NCBI GenBank assembly: GCA_964495705.1
Contig: CAZBWS010000057.1
Span: 1 to 16,198, forward strand
Source: CAZBWS01 sp964495705
GTDB taxonomy: Bacteria; Pseudomonadota; Gammaproteobacteria; HTCC5015
Length of the DNA stretch: 16,198 nucleotides
Direction of reading: 5' to 3'
Within the stretch, counting starts at the first letter, position 1. Every line of letters begins with the position of its first letter. The notes beneath the pieces were generated by a model. The model did not search any database. It had not been told where the DNA came from and was given only the letters and a program-made list of their open reading frames with translations. Shown here in pieces: positions 7,391 to 14,908 of this stretch. The position numbers were made by a program, and so were the translations under genes.

Positions 7391-8353
7391 ATGGACCTAG
7401 AAAAATTCACCATACTCATCGTTGATGATATGCAATTCTCTCGCGAGACCATTCGCATTGCCATGCAAAAATGTGGCGTAAAAAATGTTGTAATGGCTGA
7501 AAATGCCCTAAAAGCCTTGGTGGCAGTGGAAAAGCACAAACCTGAAGTCATCCTCGTTGATAAGATGATGCCTAAAGTCGACGGCCCCCAGCTCATCCGT
7601 AAGATTCGCGCTAAAGACAAGGCTGCGGGGCGCCACAGTTATATTATCTTACTCACCGCAGACGAATCTGAAAGCGCTCTGCGTGACGCTATGCTTAGTG
7701 GCGCTGATCACTACCTCTATAAAGGCGCCAAAGGCGACAAAATCATCAACTGCATTGAGTACATCGACACACAGCATCGTGCCAAGCAAATTCTTGCGGA
7801 ACTAGAAGAGCAGGAAAAACGCCAAAGGGAGGGCAGCAAAGAGACGATTGAAGCGCCAGCCCAAATAGAAATTACAGAGCCAGCAAAGCCCGGGGTTGAG
7901 ACAGCGACTTATCAGGGGCCTAGGCCTTCGCAGCTGTCCTATTTAATTGTCGATGATGAAGAGTTCTCAGCTGAAAGCCTCAAGATCATCCTGCACAAGC
8001 TTAAAATTGAGAATATTCGCATTGCTCGCAATGCATTAGAAGCGCTCAAACTACACGAAAAAGAACGCGCAGACATCATGCTAGTTGATTATATGATGCC
8101 CAAGGTAGACGGCATTAAGCTCACCGAAATGGTGCGTAAAAAAGATGATGCAAACGGCCGCAAGACGCCTATTATTATGGTGACCGCCGCCGCCAGCCTG
8201 AAAAAAATCGAAGAAGCCATTACTGCTGGGGTAGATGAATACCTCTATAAGCCGCCGAACGCCCACGATCTAATGGTTCGCATGGAGTCTGCATTTAAAA
8301 AGCACAACCCCGACGCCATCATCAGTCAGAATAGCTGGGCTAAGATTTTTTAA
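7391..8353 (+). CDS. Tandem receiver-domain response regulator without output domain
   Basis: This 320-residue cytosolic protein is built REC-linker-REC. The first receiver (about 6-125) has acidic pair D12/D13, phosphoacceptor D57 in LVDKMMPKVDG, switch T89 and K111. The second (about 182-305) has D188/D189, D233 in LVDYMMPKVDG, T265 and K287 followed by PP. Both look competent for phosphorylation, although the first has KG where KP is usual. The linker (about 126-180) starts as a charged helix rich in E, K, R and Q and becomes proline-rich. The two receivers resemble each other strongly, including a shared N-A-L-x-A-L segment, so internal duplication is likely. There is no DNA-binding or enzymatic output and no neighbouring kinase, so it probably acts by protein contact or as a phosphate relay. 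It converges on ampD with 3 bp between stops. Confidence 0.9.
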   Translation: MDLEKFTILIVDDMQFSRETIRIAMQKCGVKNVVMAENALKALVAVEKHKPEVILVDKMMPKVDGPQLIRKIRAKDKAAGRHSYIILLTADESESALRDAMLSGADHYLYKGAKGDKIINCIEYIDTQHRAKQILAELEEQEKRQREGSKETIEAPAQIEITEPAKPGVETATYQGPRPSQLSYLIVDDEEFSAESLKIILHKLKIENIRIARNALEALKLHEKERADIMLVDYMMPKVDGIKLTEMVRKKDDANGRKTPIIMVTAAASLKKIEEAITAGVDEYLYKPPNAHDLMVRMESAFKKHNPDAIISQNSWAKIF

Positions 8354-8356
8354 GCG

Positions 8357-8905
8357 CTACTGGCTGAGCTGATTAAATAATTCATCCCAATCAAAACACG
8401 GCCCAGGATCAGTTTTACGCCCTGGCGCTATATCGCTATGCCCAGTTACGCGCTCGGCATTAATATGCGGATAGGCTACAAACAGGGCTTTTAACAGCTC
8501 CGCTAAACTTTCGTATTGTTCAGGCTCAAAGGCCTGAGTGTCACAGCCCTCCAGCTCTATGCCCACAGAATACTCATTACATTTCTCGCGCCCATCAAAG
8601 CTAGATACACCTGCATGCCAAGCCCTTTTATGAAAGGGAACAAACTGAATCAAGCAGCCGTCCCGGCGTATTAATATATGGGATGATACTCGCAGCTGGT
8701 GAATTTTTTGGTAGTAAGGATGCTCATTGGGGTCCAGGCAGTTAGTAAATAACTGCTGTATACCCAGCCCGCCAAACTTATCTGGCGGCAAGCTAATATT
8801 GTGTACAACTGCCAAGTTTATCTCATCACCTTCACGCTCATCGAAATTGGGTGAGGCAATGTATTCTACGCCGTCAACCAAACCGCTATCGGGGCATATC
8901 CGCAT
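8357..8905 (-). CDS. ampD: AmpD, cytosolic 1,6-anhydro-N-acetylmuramyl-L-alanine amidase
   Basis: AmpD removes the stem peptide from recycled anhydro-MurNAc-peptides in the cytosol, and its loss derepresses ampC-type beta-lactamase. The 182 residues match the usual length (E. coli 183). Zinc ligands are H35 (AVVHNISLPP), H156 (TGHSDIAPGRKTDPGP) and D166, and catalytic E117 lies in the VGIELEG segment. There is no signal peptide, which separates it from periplasmic AmpDh paralogues. The start ATG overlaps the rlmJ stop (TAATG) and has a good GGTGGA Shine-Dalgarno 6 nt upstream, so translation is coupled. The gene is not beside ampE, unlike the classic ampDE operon. Confidence 0.96.
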   Translation of the reverse strand: MRICPDSGLVDGVEYIASPNFDEREGDEINLAVVHNISLPPDKFGGLGIQQLFTNCLDPNEHPYYQKIHQLRVSSHILIRRDGCLIQFVPFHKRAWHAGVSSFDGREKCNEYSVGIELEGCDTQAFEPEQYESLAELLKALFVAYPHINAERVTGHSDIAPGRKTDPGPCFDWDELFNQLSQ

Positions 8906-9774
8906 TATTCATCCACCAATGTATTGATGCGCCAGCTAGCACCTTTGTCTAAGCCTAGACAGTCGAGCAGCCAAGGCAGTGCAGATTTTAAATCCTCAAG
9001 TAATTGCCAAGGCGGGTTCACCACAATCATGCCAGAGCCGGTCATGCCAAGCTCTTCACTATCTGGGCGCACACTCATTTCTATTTGCAGCACATTTTTA
9101 ATACCGCTGTCTTTAAGCTGCTGCTCTAGTAAATCGATACGTTTGCGCTGCACTACTGGATACCAGATAGCATAAATGCCTGTGGCAAAACGCTTATAAC
9201 CTTGTTGCACCGCTTTTACGACGGTTTCATAATCGGTCTTCACCTCATAAGGAGGGTCAATCAAAATTAAACCGCGCTTCTCAATCGGCGGCAGCGCCGC
9301 TTTCAATTGATGAAAACCATTTTCCTGGTGAATGTTAATACGCCCGCGTACATCTCGGCGAGCCTCGCGCATATTACTGCGTAATATTTGGCTATCCGAA
9401 GGATGCAACTCAAATAGCTCGCTGCGATCTTGCTTACGCATTAAGCACTGCGACACCCAGGGCGAGCCTGGATAATGACGTAGTTTTTCTGCATCAAAGC
9501 CTTGGGGGTTCATCTCTCGAATAAGACCAAGGTAACTTTTTACCACTTCTGGAGGGCTGGGTTTATTTAATACTTTAACAATACCACCAATATACTCCCC
9601 CGTCTTTTCCGCCGACTCTGAGCGCAGATCATACAACCCCGCCCCTGCATGTGTATCCAAATAGAAAAACGGCTTATCCTTGCGCAATAGGGATTGCAGT
9701 ATCAGCACCTGAGTGAGGTGCTTTAAGACATCAGCATGATTGCCTGCGTGAAAGGCGTGTCGGTAACTTAGCAT
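8905..9774 (-). CDS. rlmJ: RlmJ, 23S rRNA (adenine-2030-N6)-methyltransferase
   Basis: RlmJ methylates N6 of A2030 in 23S rRNA using S-adenosylmethionine. The 289 residues begin with the family hallmark MLSYRHAFHAGNHADVLKH. The SAM-binding loop is LDTHAGAG (39-46) and the catalytic motif is DPPY (173-176). Length agrees with E. coli RlmJ (280). The start is firm because the first residues are conserved, yet no Shine-Dalgarno precedes the ATG: the six bases before it are ACGTCC, and before them is a TAGAAT hexamer. It is divergent from rep and coupled to ampD by a TAATG overlap. Confidence 0.95.
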   Translation of the reverse strand: MLSYRHAFHAGNHADVLKHLTQVLILQSLLRKDKPFFYLDTHAGAGLYDLRSESAEKTGEYIGGIVKVLNKPSPPEVVKSYLGLIREMNPQGFDAEKLRHYPGSPWVSQCLMRKQDRSELFELHPSDSQILRSNMREARRDVRGRINIHQENGFHQLKAALPPIEKRGLILIDPPYEVKTDYETVVKAVQQGYKRFATGIYAIWYPVVQRKRIDLLEQQLKDSGIKNVLQIEMSVRPDSEELGMTGSGMIVVNPPWQLLEDLKSALPWLLDCLGLDKGASWRINTLVDE

Positions 9775-9780
9775 GGACGT

Positions 9781-9805
9781 ATTCTAACGTAAAAAATGAT
9801 GTCAA
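9781..9805 (-). promoter_or_regulatory. Promoter-like elements of rlmJ with atypical spacing
   Basis: Read on the minus strand, a perfect TTGACA (9805-9800) precedes TAGAAT (9786-9781), which ends 6 nt before the rlmJ ATG. The spacer is only 13 bp, shorter than the 16-18 expected, so either the -35 match is coincidental or another -10 is used. Confidence 0.3.
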
Positions 9806-9831
9806 GACTGCCTTACTGATCAATTAACCGC

Positions 9832-9837
9832 TAGAAT
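9832..9837 (+). promoter_or_regulatory. -10-like hexamer of rep, 7 nt before the ATG
   Basis: TAGAAT (5 of 6 to TATAAT) is followed by GCGCCCC and then the preferred rep ATG at 9845. The block from the hexamer end through the ATG differs from the one before pyrC at a single base. No -35 is evident. Confidence 0.4.
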
Positions 9838-9844
9838 GCGCCCC

Positions 9845-11863
9845 ATGTTCCAACTCAACCCTCAACAAGCAGAAGCGACTACCTACAGTTCCGGCCACGT
9901 GCTGGTGCTCGCTGGTGCGGGCAGTGGAAAAACAAGGGTAATCACCGAGAAAATTGCGCGCCTGATTCAGGTGGAAGGCTTTGATCCACGGCAAATTTTT
10001 GCCGTTACCTTTACCAACAAAGCCGCTCGTGAAATGCTGGAGCGTATTAGTAGTACCCTACCTGGCGGCGGGACTAAAGGCTTATCTATCACCACCTTCC
10101 ATACCTTAGGCTTAAACATCTTACGACAAGAGTATGAGCACCTAGGCTATAAGTCGGGTTTTAGCATTTTTGACAGCACCGACTCCAGCGCGATTTTACG
10201 CGAGCTTCTACGTGAGGGTGATGATGGCTACGGCTCCGATGAAGACACGGCAAAATGGGCGATATCTAATTTAAAGAATGACTTCATCTTCCCCGAAAAG
10301 GCCGTCAAGGAGGCGAAGACTGGTGCTGACCTCGCCCTAGCCAAGCTCTATGCCCGCTACCAGCGCCAGCTACTCGCCTACAATGCCGTGGATTTTGACG
10401 ATCTCATCATTCAACCGGTCAAATTATTCCAAGACAATAAAGACGTATTAACGCGCTGGCAAGGCAAGGTCCATCATCTATTAGTGGATGAATACCAAGA
10501 CACCAATGCCAGTCAGTATCAGATGATTCGCTTGCTACTCGGCCACCGCGGCAAGCTTACCGCCGTGGGCGACGATGACCAATCAATTTATGCCTGGCGT
10601 GGCGCGCGCCCCGAAAACTTACAAATATTAAACGATGACTACCCTAGCCTAAAAGTGATCAAGCTAGAGCAAAACTACCGCTCGACATCGCGCATTCTCA
10701 AATGCGCCAACGACGTCATCGCCAACAACCCCCACGACTTTGATAAAAAGCTCTGGTCTGACATTGCTCAGGGCGAGCGCATCCGCATTGTGCCCACCAA
10801 GAACGAAGTGGAAGAAGCCGAACGCGTGGTCAGCGAGATCATCCGTATTAAATTTGCTAGGCGCGCCCAAGACGGTGACTTTGCTATTTTGTATCGCGGC
10901 AACTTTCAATCCCGCGCCTTTGCCGCCGCCCTACGCAGCCACAATCTACCCTATAAAGTCAGCGGCGGAACCGATTTTTTCCAGCACGCAGAGATCAAAG
11001 ACGTGCTGGCCTATTTGCGCCTAGTGGTTAACCCAGACGATGACGCGGCCTTCCTACGTGTAATCAACACCCCGCGCCGAGAAATAGGCACCGCGACCCT
11101 TGAAAAGCTCGGCAGCTATGCACGCTCTCGCGACACACCACTGCTAGCCAGCTGCGAGGAAATGGGCCTGGAAAGCGTACTCAGCGGTCAAGCCCTACTG
11201 CGCCTGCGCCGCTTTAGCGACTGGCTCAAAGAACTAGGCATTCACGCCCGTGACATGAATGCCACGGAAATCACCAAACACCTGCTCGAAGACATCCACT
11301 ACGACAGCTGGTTGTTAGATACCGCCAAGACCAAGGAGCAAGGTAAAAAGAAGATGGACAACGTCAGCGAGCTACAGGACTGGATCGCACGCATGGTCAA
11401 AAAACAAGGCGAGGATGACGGCGGTCACTTTAGCTTAGAAGACTTGATTTCCAAGGTGACCTTAATGGACATCATGGAAAAGCAAAACGAAGACGGTGAG
11501 GTCAGTGCCATCAACCTGATGACTCTACACGCCGCCAAGGGTTTGGAATTCCCCCATGTCTTTCTGGTCGGAGCAGAGGAAGACATTCTGCCCCACCACG
11601 TCAGTATTCTAGAAGATAATATCGAAGAGGAGCGCCGCCTCTGCTATGTAGGTATCACCCGCGCCAAACGTACACTCACCATCACCTACGCCAATGCCCG
11701 CAAACGCGCGGGTGAATATATCAGCTGCACACCGAGCCGCTTTTTAGAAGAGCTGCCAGATCAGGAGATTGATTGGGAAGGTAAGACGGTAGTTAGCGAG
11801 GAAGTGGCCAAGGAACAGGCGAGTAGTAATTTTGAGATGATGCGGCAGCTATTAAAAAAGTAA
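9845..11863 (+). CDS. rep: ATP-dependent DNA helicase Rep
   Basis: Rep is a superfamily 1A 3'-5' helicase that assists replication forks past protein roadblocks and helps restart. The 672 residues match E. coli Rep (673). Visible motifs in order are Walker A GAGSGKT (about 24-30), motif Ia TFTNKAAREM, Walker B VDEYQDTN, motif III GDDDQSIYAWRGA, motif IV KLEQNYRS, motif V LMTLHAAKGLEFP and motif VI YVGITRAKR. Rep is preferred over UvrD or PcrA because of the N-terminus (FQLNPQQ...), the TFHTLGL block and the KISGGTxFF block shared with E. coli Rep. An ATG at 9836 would add three residues; the ATG at 9845 fits homologues better. No Shine-Dalgarno is seen before either. Confidence 0.96.
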   Translation: MFQLNPQQAEATTYSSGHVLVLAGAGSGKTRVITEKIARLIQVEGFDPRQIFAVTFTNKAAREMLERISSTLPGGGTKGLSITTFHTLGLNILRQEYEHLGYKSGFSIFDSTDSSAILRELLREGDDGYGSDEDTAKWAISNLKNDFIFPEKAVKEAKTGADLALAKLYARYQRQLLAYNAVDFDDLIIQPVKLFQDNKDVLTRWQGKVHHLLVDEYQDTNASQYQMIRLLLGHRGKLTAVGDDDQSIYAWRGARPENLQILNDDYPSLKVIKLEQNYRSTSRILKCANDVIANNPHDFDKKLWSDIAQGERIRIVPTKNEVEEAERVVSEIIRIKFARRAQDGDFAILYRGNFQSRAFAAALRSHNLPYKVSGGTDFFQHAEIKDVLAYLRLVVNPDDDAAFLRVINTPRREIGTATLEKLGSYARSRDTPLLASCEEMGLESVLSGQALLRLRRFSDWLKELGIHARDMNATEITKHLLEDIHYDSWLLDTAKTKEQGKKKMDNVSELQDWIARMVKKQGEDDGGHFSLEDLISKVTLMDIMEKQNEDGEVSAINLMTLHAAKGLEFPHVFLVGAEEDILPHHVSILEDNIEEERRLCYVGITRAKRTLTITYANARKRAGEYISCTPSRFLEELPDQEIDWEGKTVVSEEVAKEQASSNFEMMRQLLKK

Positions 11864-11867
11864 GTCA

Positions 11868-11876
11868 TGCTAGAAT
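11868..11876 (+). promoter_or_regulatory. Candidate extended -10 promoter element of rnd
   Basis: TGCTAGAAT forms an extended -10 (TGn plus TAGAAT) just after the rep stop at 11861-11863. Transcription would start near 11883, leaving a leader of about 25 nt. No -35 is needed for an extended -10, and none is clear. Confidence 0.4.
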
Positions 11877-11907
11877 ACCCGCTCACATAAACCACCCTGA
11901 GCCAGCT

Positions 11908-13059
11908 ATGAACCAAGACCTATACATCACCGATGCGGATAGCCTGAAAAGCCTATGTTTCGAGCTAGCTCAGGGCGACTGGGTCACCTTGGACACTGAA
12001 TTTTTACGTGAGAAGACCTATCGCCCCAAGCTGTGTTTAGTACAGCTAGGTAACGCTGACATTATTGCCTGTGTAGACCCCTTAGCCATTGACGATCTAA
12101 GCCCTTTGTATGCGCTGATGGCCGACAATAGCGTAGTAAAAGTTTTACATGCCGCCAGCCAAGATTTAGAGATCTTCTATCAAGACATGGGCACGGTGCC
12201 TTCGCCTATTTTTGACACACAAATAGCTGCGAGTCTCCTCGGCCATGGCGAGCAAGTGGGTTATGGCAAGCTGGTCGAGTTAGTCTGTAAAACCCAGTTA
12301 GATAAGTCGCAGAGCCGCACCGACTGGAGCCGCCGTCCGCTGAGCGAGAAGCAGATCACCTATGCCGCCGATGATGTGCGCTACTTGCGTGATGTGTATC
12401 ACCAGCTGTCTAGCGAGTTAACCAACCTAGGACGCACAGAGTGGTTGCGCGCAGACTTTGACGCCATGACCCAGCCCGAGAAATACCAGCCCGATTTAGA
12501 AAACGTATGGAAACGCGTTAAGCAACACAACCGCCTCAAGGGAGTGCAACTGGCGGTACTCAAGCAGCTAGCGCAATGGCGCGAAGAAAAGGCTGTCGAG
12601 AAGGACAAGCCGCGTAAATGGATGGGTAGCGATGATCTACTTATCGACCTTAGCCGTACCTTGCCCTGCAATGAAGATGAGCTGTCGACCCTGCGCAGTG
12701 TCGATAGCAACTTTATTAAGCATCGCGGACAATTCATTCTTAAGCTTATCGCCGAGGCCAAACAGACCCCGAAAGATCAATGGCCTGTACTCAAGAAATT
12801 CGACAAGCTCAAGCCCGAACAAGACGCTATGGTCGACTACCTATGGGCAGCAGCAAAATTGAAAGCTACCGAGCACCAAATCACCCTAGCCAGTGTCACT
12901 ACACGTAAAGAATTAGAGCGTTTAGTCACAGGTGATGACTCAGTAGGTGTCATGAAAAGTTGGCGCCGCAGTCTGATGGGTGAGGATTTAACGGCTATCC
13001 TTAATGGTAATAAGGCATTAAATTGGAGCAACGGCAAACTTGAATTACTTGACAAATAA
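11908..13059 (+). CDS. rnd: Ribonuclease D
   Basis: RNase D is a DEDDy 3'-5' exoribonuclease that processes tRNA 3' ends. The 383 residues compare with 375 in E. coli. Exonuclease motifs are D29 and E31 in LDTEFLRE, D86 in HAASQDLEIF, and Y152 and D156 in YAADDVRYL. An HRDC domain follows at about 210-290 (RLKGVQLAVLKQLAQWREEKA and onward) with a second HRDC-like helical part after it. No good Shine-Dalgarno precedes the ATG. The gene begins 44 bp after rep, and the CNB-fold gene starts 2 bp after its stop, so rnd, that gene and prmC are probably one transcript. Confidence 0.95.
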   Translation: MNQDLYITDADSLKSLCFELAQGDWVTLDTEFLREKTYRPKLCLVQLGNADIIACVDPLAIDDLSPLYALMADNSVVKVLHAASQDLEIFYQDMGTVPSPIFDTQIAASLLGHGEQVGYGKLVELVCKTQLDKSQSRTDWSRRPLSEKQITYAADDVRYLRDVYHQLSSELTNLGRTEWLRADFDAMTQPEKYQPDLENVWKRVKQHNRLKGVQLAVLKQLAQWREEKAVEKDKPRKWMGSDDLLIDLSRTLPCNEDELSTLRSVDSNFIKHRGQFILKLIAEAKQTPKDQWPVLKKFDKLKPEQDAMVDYLWAAAKLKATEHQITLASVTTRKELERLVTGDDSVGVMKSWRRSLMGEDLTAILNGNKALNWSNGKLELLDK

Positions 13060-13061
13060 AC

Positions 13062-13562
13062 ATGAATGACCACCCATCCTTGCCCTTTAACCAGCAAGCC
13101 CGGGCAATAGAGATACTCAACCAAATTTCTATCTTTGGTGCCTTGAGTGAATCAGATTTATATCAAATATTCCGCCTCTCCAAACAAGTGAGTTATAAGG
13201 AGGGAGAAGTTATTTTCGAACAAGGCAGCGCGCCCGACTTTATTTATATAGTCTTAGATGGCGCCGTCAAAATACTCAGCCACAGTGACCAACAACCTGA
13301 GCAAGAAGTAGAAATAGCTCGCATGGAGGTCGGGCAATGCTTTGGCGAAATCTCGGTAATCGGCATCCAACCACACGCGGGGAAGGCAAAAGTCATTAGT
13401 GACAGCACCTTGCTACTCCTTTCCAGTGCAGCACTATTTGACCTTCACGAACACCACCCTGAACTGTTCGGCATGCTCACTTTAAACATTGCCCGCGAGG
13501 CTTGTCGCCGTTTATATAAAACAAACGAAACCTTACTGCAATACGCCGCGCAAAAAAATTAA
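13062..13562 (+). CDS. Stand-alone cyclic-nucleotide-binding-fold protein with degenerate ligand cassette
   Basis: This 166-residue protein is essentially one CNB (Crp/Fnr N-terminal type) domain: hydrophobic strands around EGEVIFEQGS and FIYIVLDGAVKIL (47-72), FGE at 94-96, and a C-terminal helix region. There is no helix-turn-helix, so it is not a Crp-like DNA-binding regulator. The phosphate-binding cassette is incomplete: where RTAS is expected, the sequence reads HAGKAK (105-110), so the Arg that contacts the cyclic phosphate is absent (aligned with Gly107). It may bind another ligand or serve as a protein-contact module. It begins 2 bp after rnd and its stop overlaps the prmC start (TAATG). 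Its function is not known. Confidence 0.8.
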   Translation: MNDHPSLPFNQQARAIEILNQISIFGALSESDLYQIFRLSKQVSYKEGEVIFEQGSAPDFIYIVLDGAVKILSHSDQQPEQEVEIARMEVGQCFGEISVIGIQPHAGKAKVISDSTLLLLSSAALFDLHEHHPELFGMLTLNIAREACRRLYKTNETLLQYAAQKN

Positions 13563-14413
13563 TGTCACACACCATTCACTCCTTATTGACGGCAACTGCC
13601 GTGCAGATCAACTCGGATAGCCCGCGTTTAGATGCAGAGCTATTACTGGCCCGCGCGATCGATAAACCGCGCAGTTATTTTTTTAGTTGGCCAGATAAGA
13701 GCTTATCTTCTGACGACATTGAAAAATTTCAGCGACTGGCGACACGGCGTATACAAGGTGAACCTATCGCCCATATTCTCGGCGAGCAGGAGTTTTGGTC
13801 AAATAACTTTAAGGTCACGGCCGATACATTAATCCCCAGACCGGATACTGAAGTCTTAGTCGAGCAGTCACTGACACAACTACCAAGTGACACGGTTAGT
13901 CATATTGTTGACCTAGGCACTGGCAGTGGCTGTATCGCTATCAGCATTGCCCTAGAGCGCCCGCACTGGCATGTCACTGCCGTCGACCTCAGCTCAGCAG
14001 CCCTTGCCGTCGCAGAGGAGAATGCAGATAGGCTGGCAGCGCACAATGTACAGTGTGTGGAGTCTAGTTGGTGCGAATCTTTAGAGGATAATCACTTTGA
14101 CCTGATCATCTCTAACCCTCCCTACATTCGTGAGCAAGATGAGCACCTAGACCAAGGCGACGTGCGATTTGAACCACGCTCTGCACTCACTGCGGGAAAA
14201 GACGGCCTAGAAGATATCCGCATTATCAGCCAACAGGCTAAAGCCAAGCTCAAAAATGGCGGAATTTTACTAATTGAATTTGGCTATGATCAGGCCGATG
14301 CGGTTGTAGAGATACTACAGACCGACAATTACCAAAATATACAGCGCCACTTGGACTTAGCAGGCATCGTTCGAGCTATATCCGCAGTCTATATATCAAT
14401 TTTACAGGCATAA
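13562..14413 (+). CDS. prmC: PrmC (HemK), release factor glutamine-N5 methyltransferase
   Basis: PrmC methylates the glutamine of the GGQ motif in release factors RF1 and RF2, raising termination efficiency. The 283 residues match the family (E. coli 277). The N-terminal helical substrate domain (about 1-75) ends in GEPIAHILGEQEFW. Next come PRPDTE (92-97), SAM-binding VDLGTGSGCIA (116-126), D142 in the acidic loop, catalytic NPPY (185-188) and GDVRFEPRSAL. The C-terminus ends ...DLAGIVRAISAVYISILQA, less like the E. coli ending. In many relatives prmC follows hemA and prfA; here it is preceded by rnd and a CNB-fold protein, and neither prfA nor hemA is in the window. The start overlaps the previous stop by one base, and the stop codon lies inside the terminator stem. 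Confidence 0.95.
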   Translation: MSHTIHSLLTATAVQINSDSPRLDAELLLARAIDKPRSYFFSWPDKSLSSDDIEKFQRLATRRIQGEPIAHILGEQEFWSNNFKVTADTLIPRPDTEVLVEQSLTQLPSDTVSHIVDLGTGSGCIAISIALERPHWHVTAVDLSSAALAVAEENADRLAAHNVQCVESSWCESLEDNHFDLIISNPPYIREQDEHLDQGDVRFEPRSALTAGKDGLEDIRIISQQAKAKLKNGGILLIEFGYDQADAVVEILQTDNYQNIQRHLDLAGIVRAISAVYISILQA

Positions 14414-14448
14414 AAAAGCGAGCATTAAGCTCGCTTTTTTATGCCTGT
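14404..14448. terminator. Bidirectional terminator with a 20-bp perfect stem
   Basis: Bases 14404-14423 are an exact inverted repeat of 14429-14448 with a 5-nt ATTAA loop. The core is GCGAGC paired with GCTCGC flanked by A6 and T6, so either strand yields a hairpin with a U run. It separates the convergent prmC and DUF2780 genes and contains the last codons and TAA of prmC. Confidence 0.9.
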
Positions 14449-14461
14449 TACTCAAGAGTGA

Positions 14462-14863
14462 TTAAGCGTCGCCACCCATCACTTTTTGTATCAAGCCCAT
14501 GATGTCATCGCCACCTTGCTCTTGAACAAACTTCATAACGACAGGAATAAACTGGTTGACCATGCCGCTATCTAGGCCTAGCTTATCAAAGCCACCCGCC
14601 AAGCTGGCAAGATTACCCAGTGCACCCGCATTGCCGCCTAGCCCACCGAGCATCCCGCCAATAGCACCCATTAGGCCGCCACCACCTGATTCTGCAGGCG
14701 CCGCATCCATCATGCTATCTAGGCCTGGGATTTTATCTGCTATCTGGGCAAAATCACCTGAACCCAGTTTGTCTTGTGCTAATTTAAATAATAAACCTGC
14801 ACCGCCTTTGGCCTGACCTTCATCAACGCCAAGCTGCTCTACTAGTGTTGCAATTAAATCCAT
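14462..14863 (-). CDS. DUF2780 (VcgC/VcgE-type) protein of unknown function
   Basis: This 133-residue acidic protein has no signal peptide in this start. The N-terminal helix block (LVEQLGVDEGQAKGGAGLLFKLAQDKLGSGDF, about 7-39) and the following IPGLDSMM match the DUF2780 family. A glycine-rich middle (about 58-82) with GGLMGAIGGML and GGLGG resembles loop or amphipathic repeats, and a C-terminal helix block ends the protein. Its biochemical role is unknown. A short AGG Shine-Dalgarno lies 7 nt before the ATG. The upstream DUF4332 gene ends in a terminator only about 20 bp before this start, so expression needs read-through or a promoter inside that terminator. Confidence 0.8.
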   Translation of the reverse strand: MDLIATLVEQLGVDEGQAKGGAGLLFKLAQDKLGSGDFAQIADKIPGLDSMMDAAPAESGGGGLMGAIGGMLGGLGGNAGALGNLASLAGGFDKLGLDSGMVNQFIPVVMKFVQEQGGDDIMGLIQKVMGGDA

Positions 14864-14872
14864 AGCTGAACC

Positions 14873-14901
14873 TATATACTCGTTAAAAAAACGGCGCTCA
14901 A
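14873..14901 (-). promoter_or_regulatory. Possible promoter of the DUF2780 gene, overlapping a terminator hairpin
   Basis: On the minus strand TTGAGC (14901-14896) and TATATA (14878-14873) are each 4 of 6 to consensus with exactly 17 bp between them. Use of this site would start transcription only a few bases before the ATG, downstream of the AGG that looks like a Shine-Dalgarno, so the two signals conflict. Confidence 0.25.
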
Positions 14902-14908
14902 AGCGCCG
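14885..14908 (-). terminator. Intrinsic terminator of the DUF4332 gene
   Basis: A 7-bp GC-rich stem (CGGCGCT at 14892-14898 with AGCGCCG at 14902-14908) and a 3-nt loop are followed on the minus strand by seven U (A7 at 14885-14891 on the plus strand). It sits 11 bp after the DUF4332 stop. Confidence 0.85.

Noticed and set aside
9781..9805. Standard sigma-70 promoter for rlmJ from TTGACA and TAGAAT
   Set aside because: The 13-bp spacer is outside the working range, so it is listed only as promoter-like elements of low confidence.
12399..13124. Minus-strand open frames of 95-120 codons across rnd and the CNB-fold gene
   Set aside because: They are Ser/Arg/Leu-rich shadow translations of conserved genes on the other strand.
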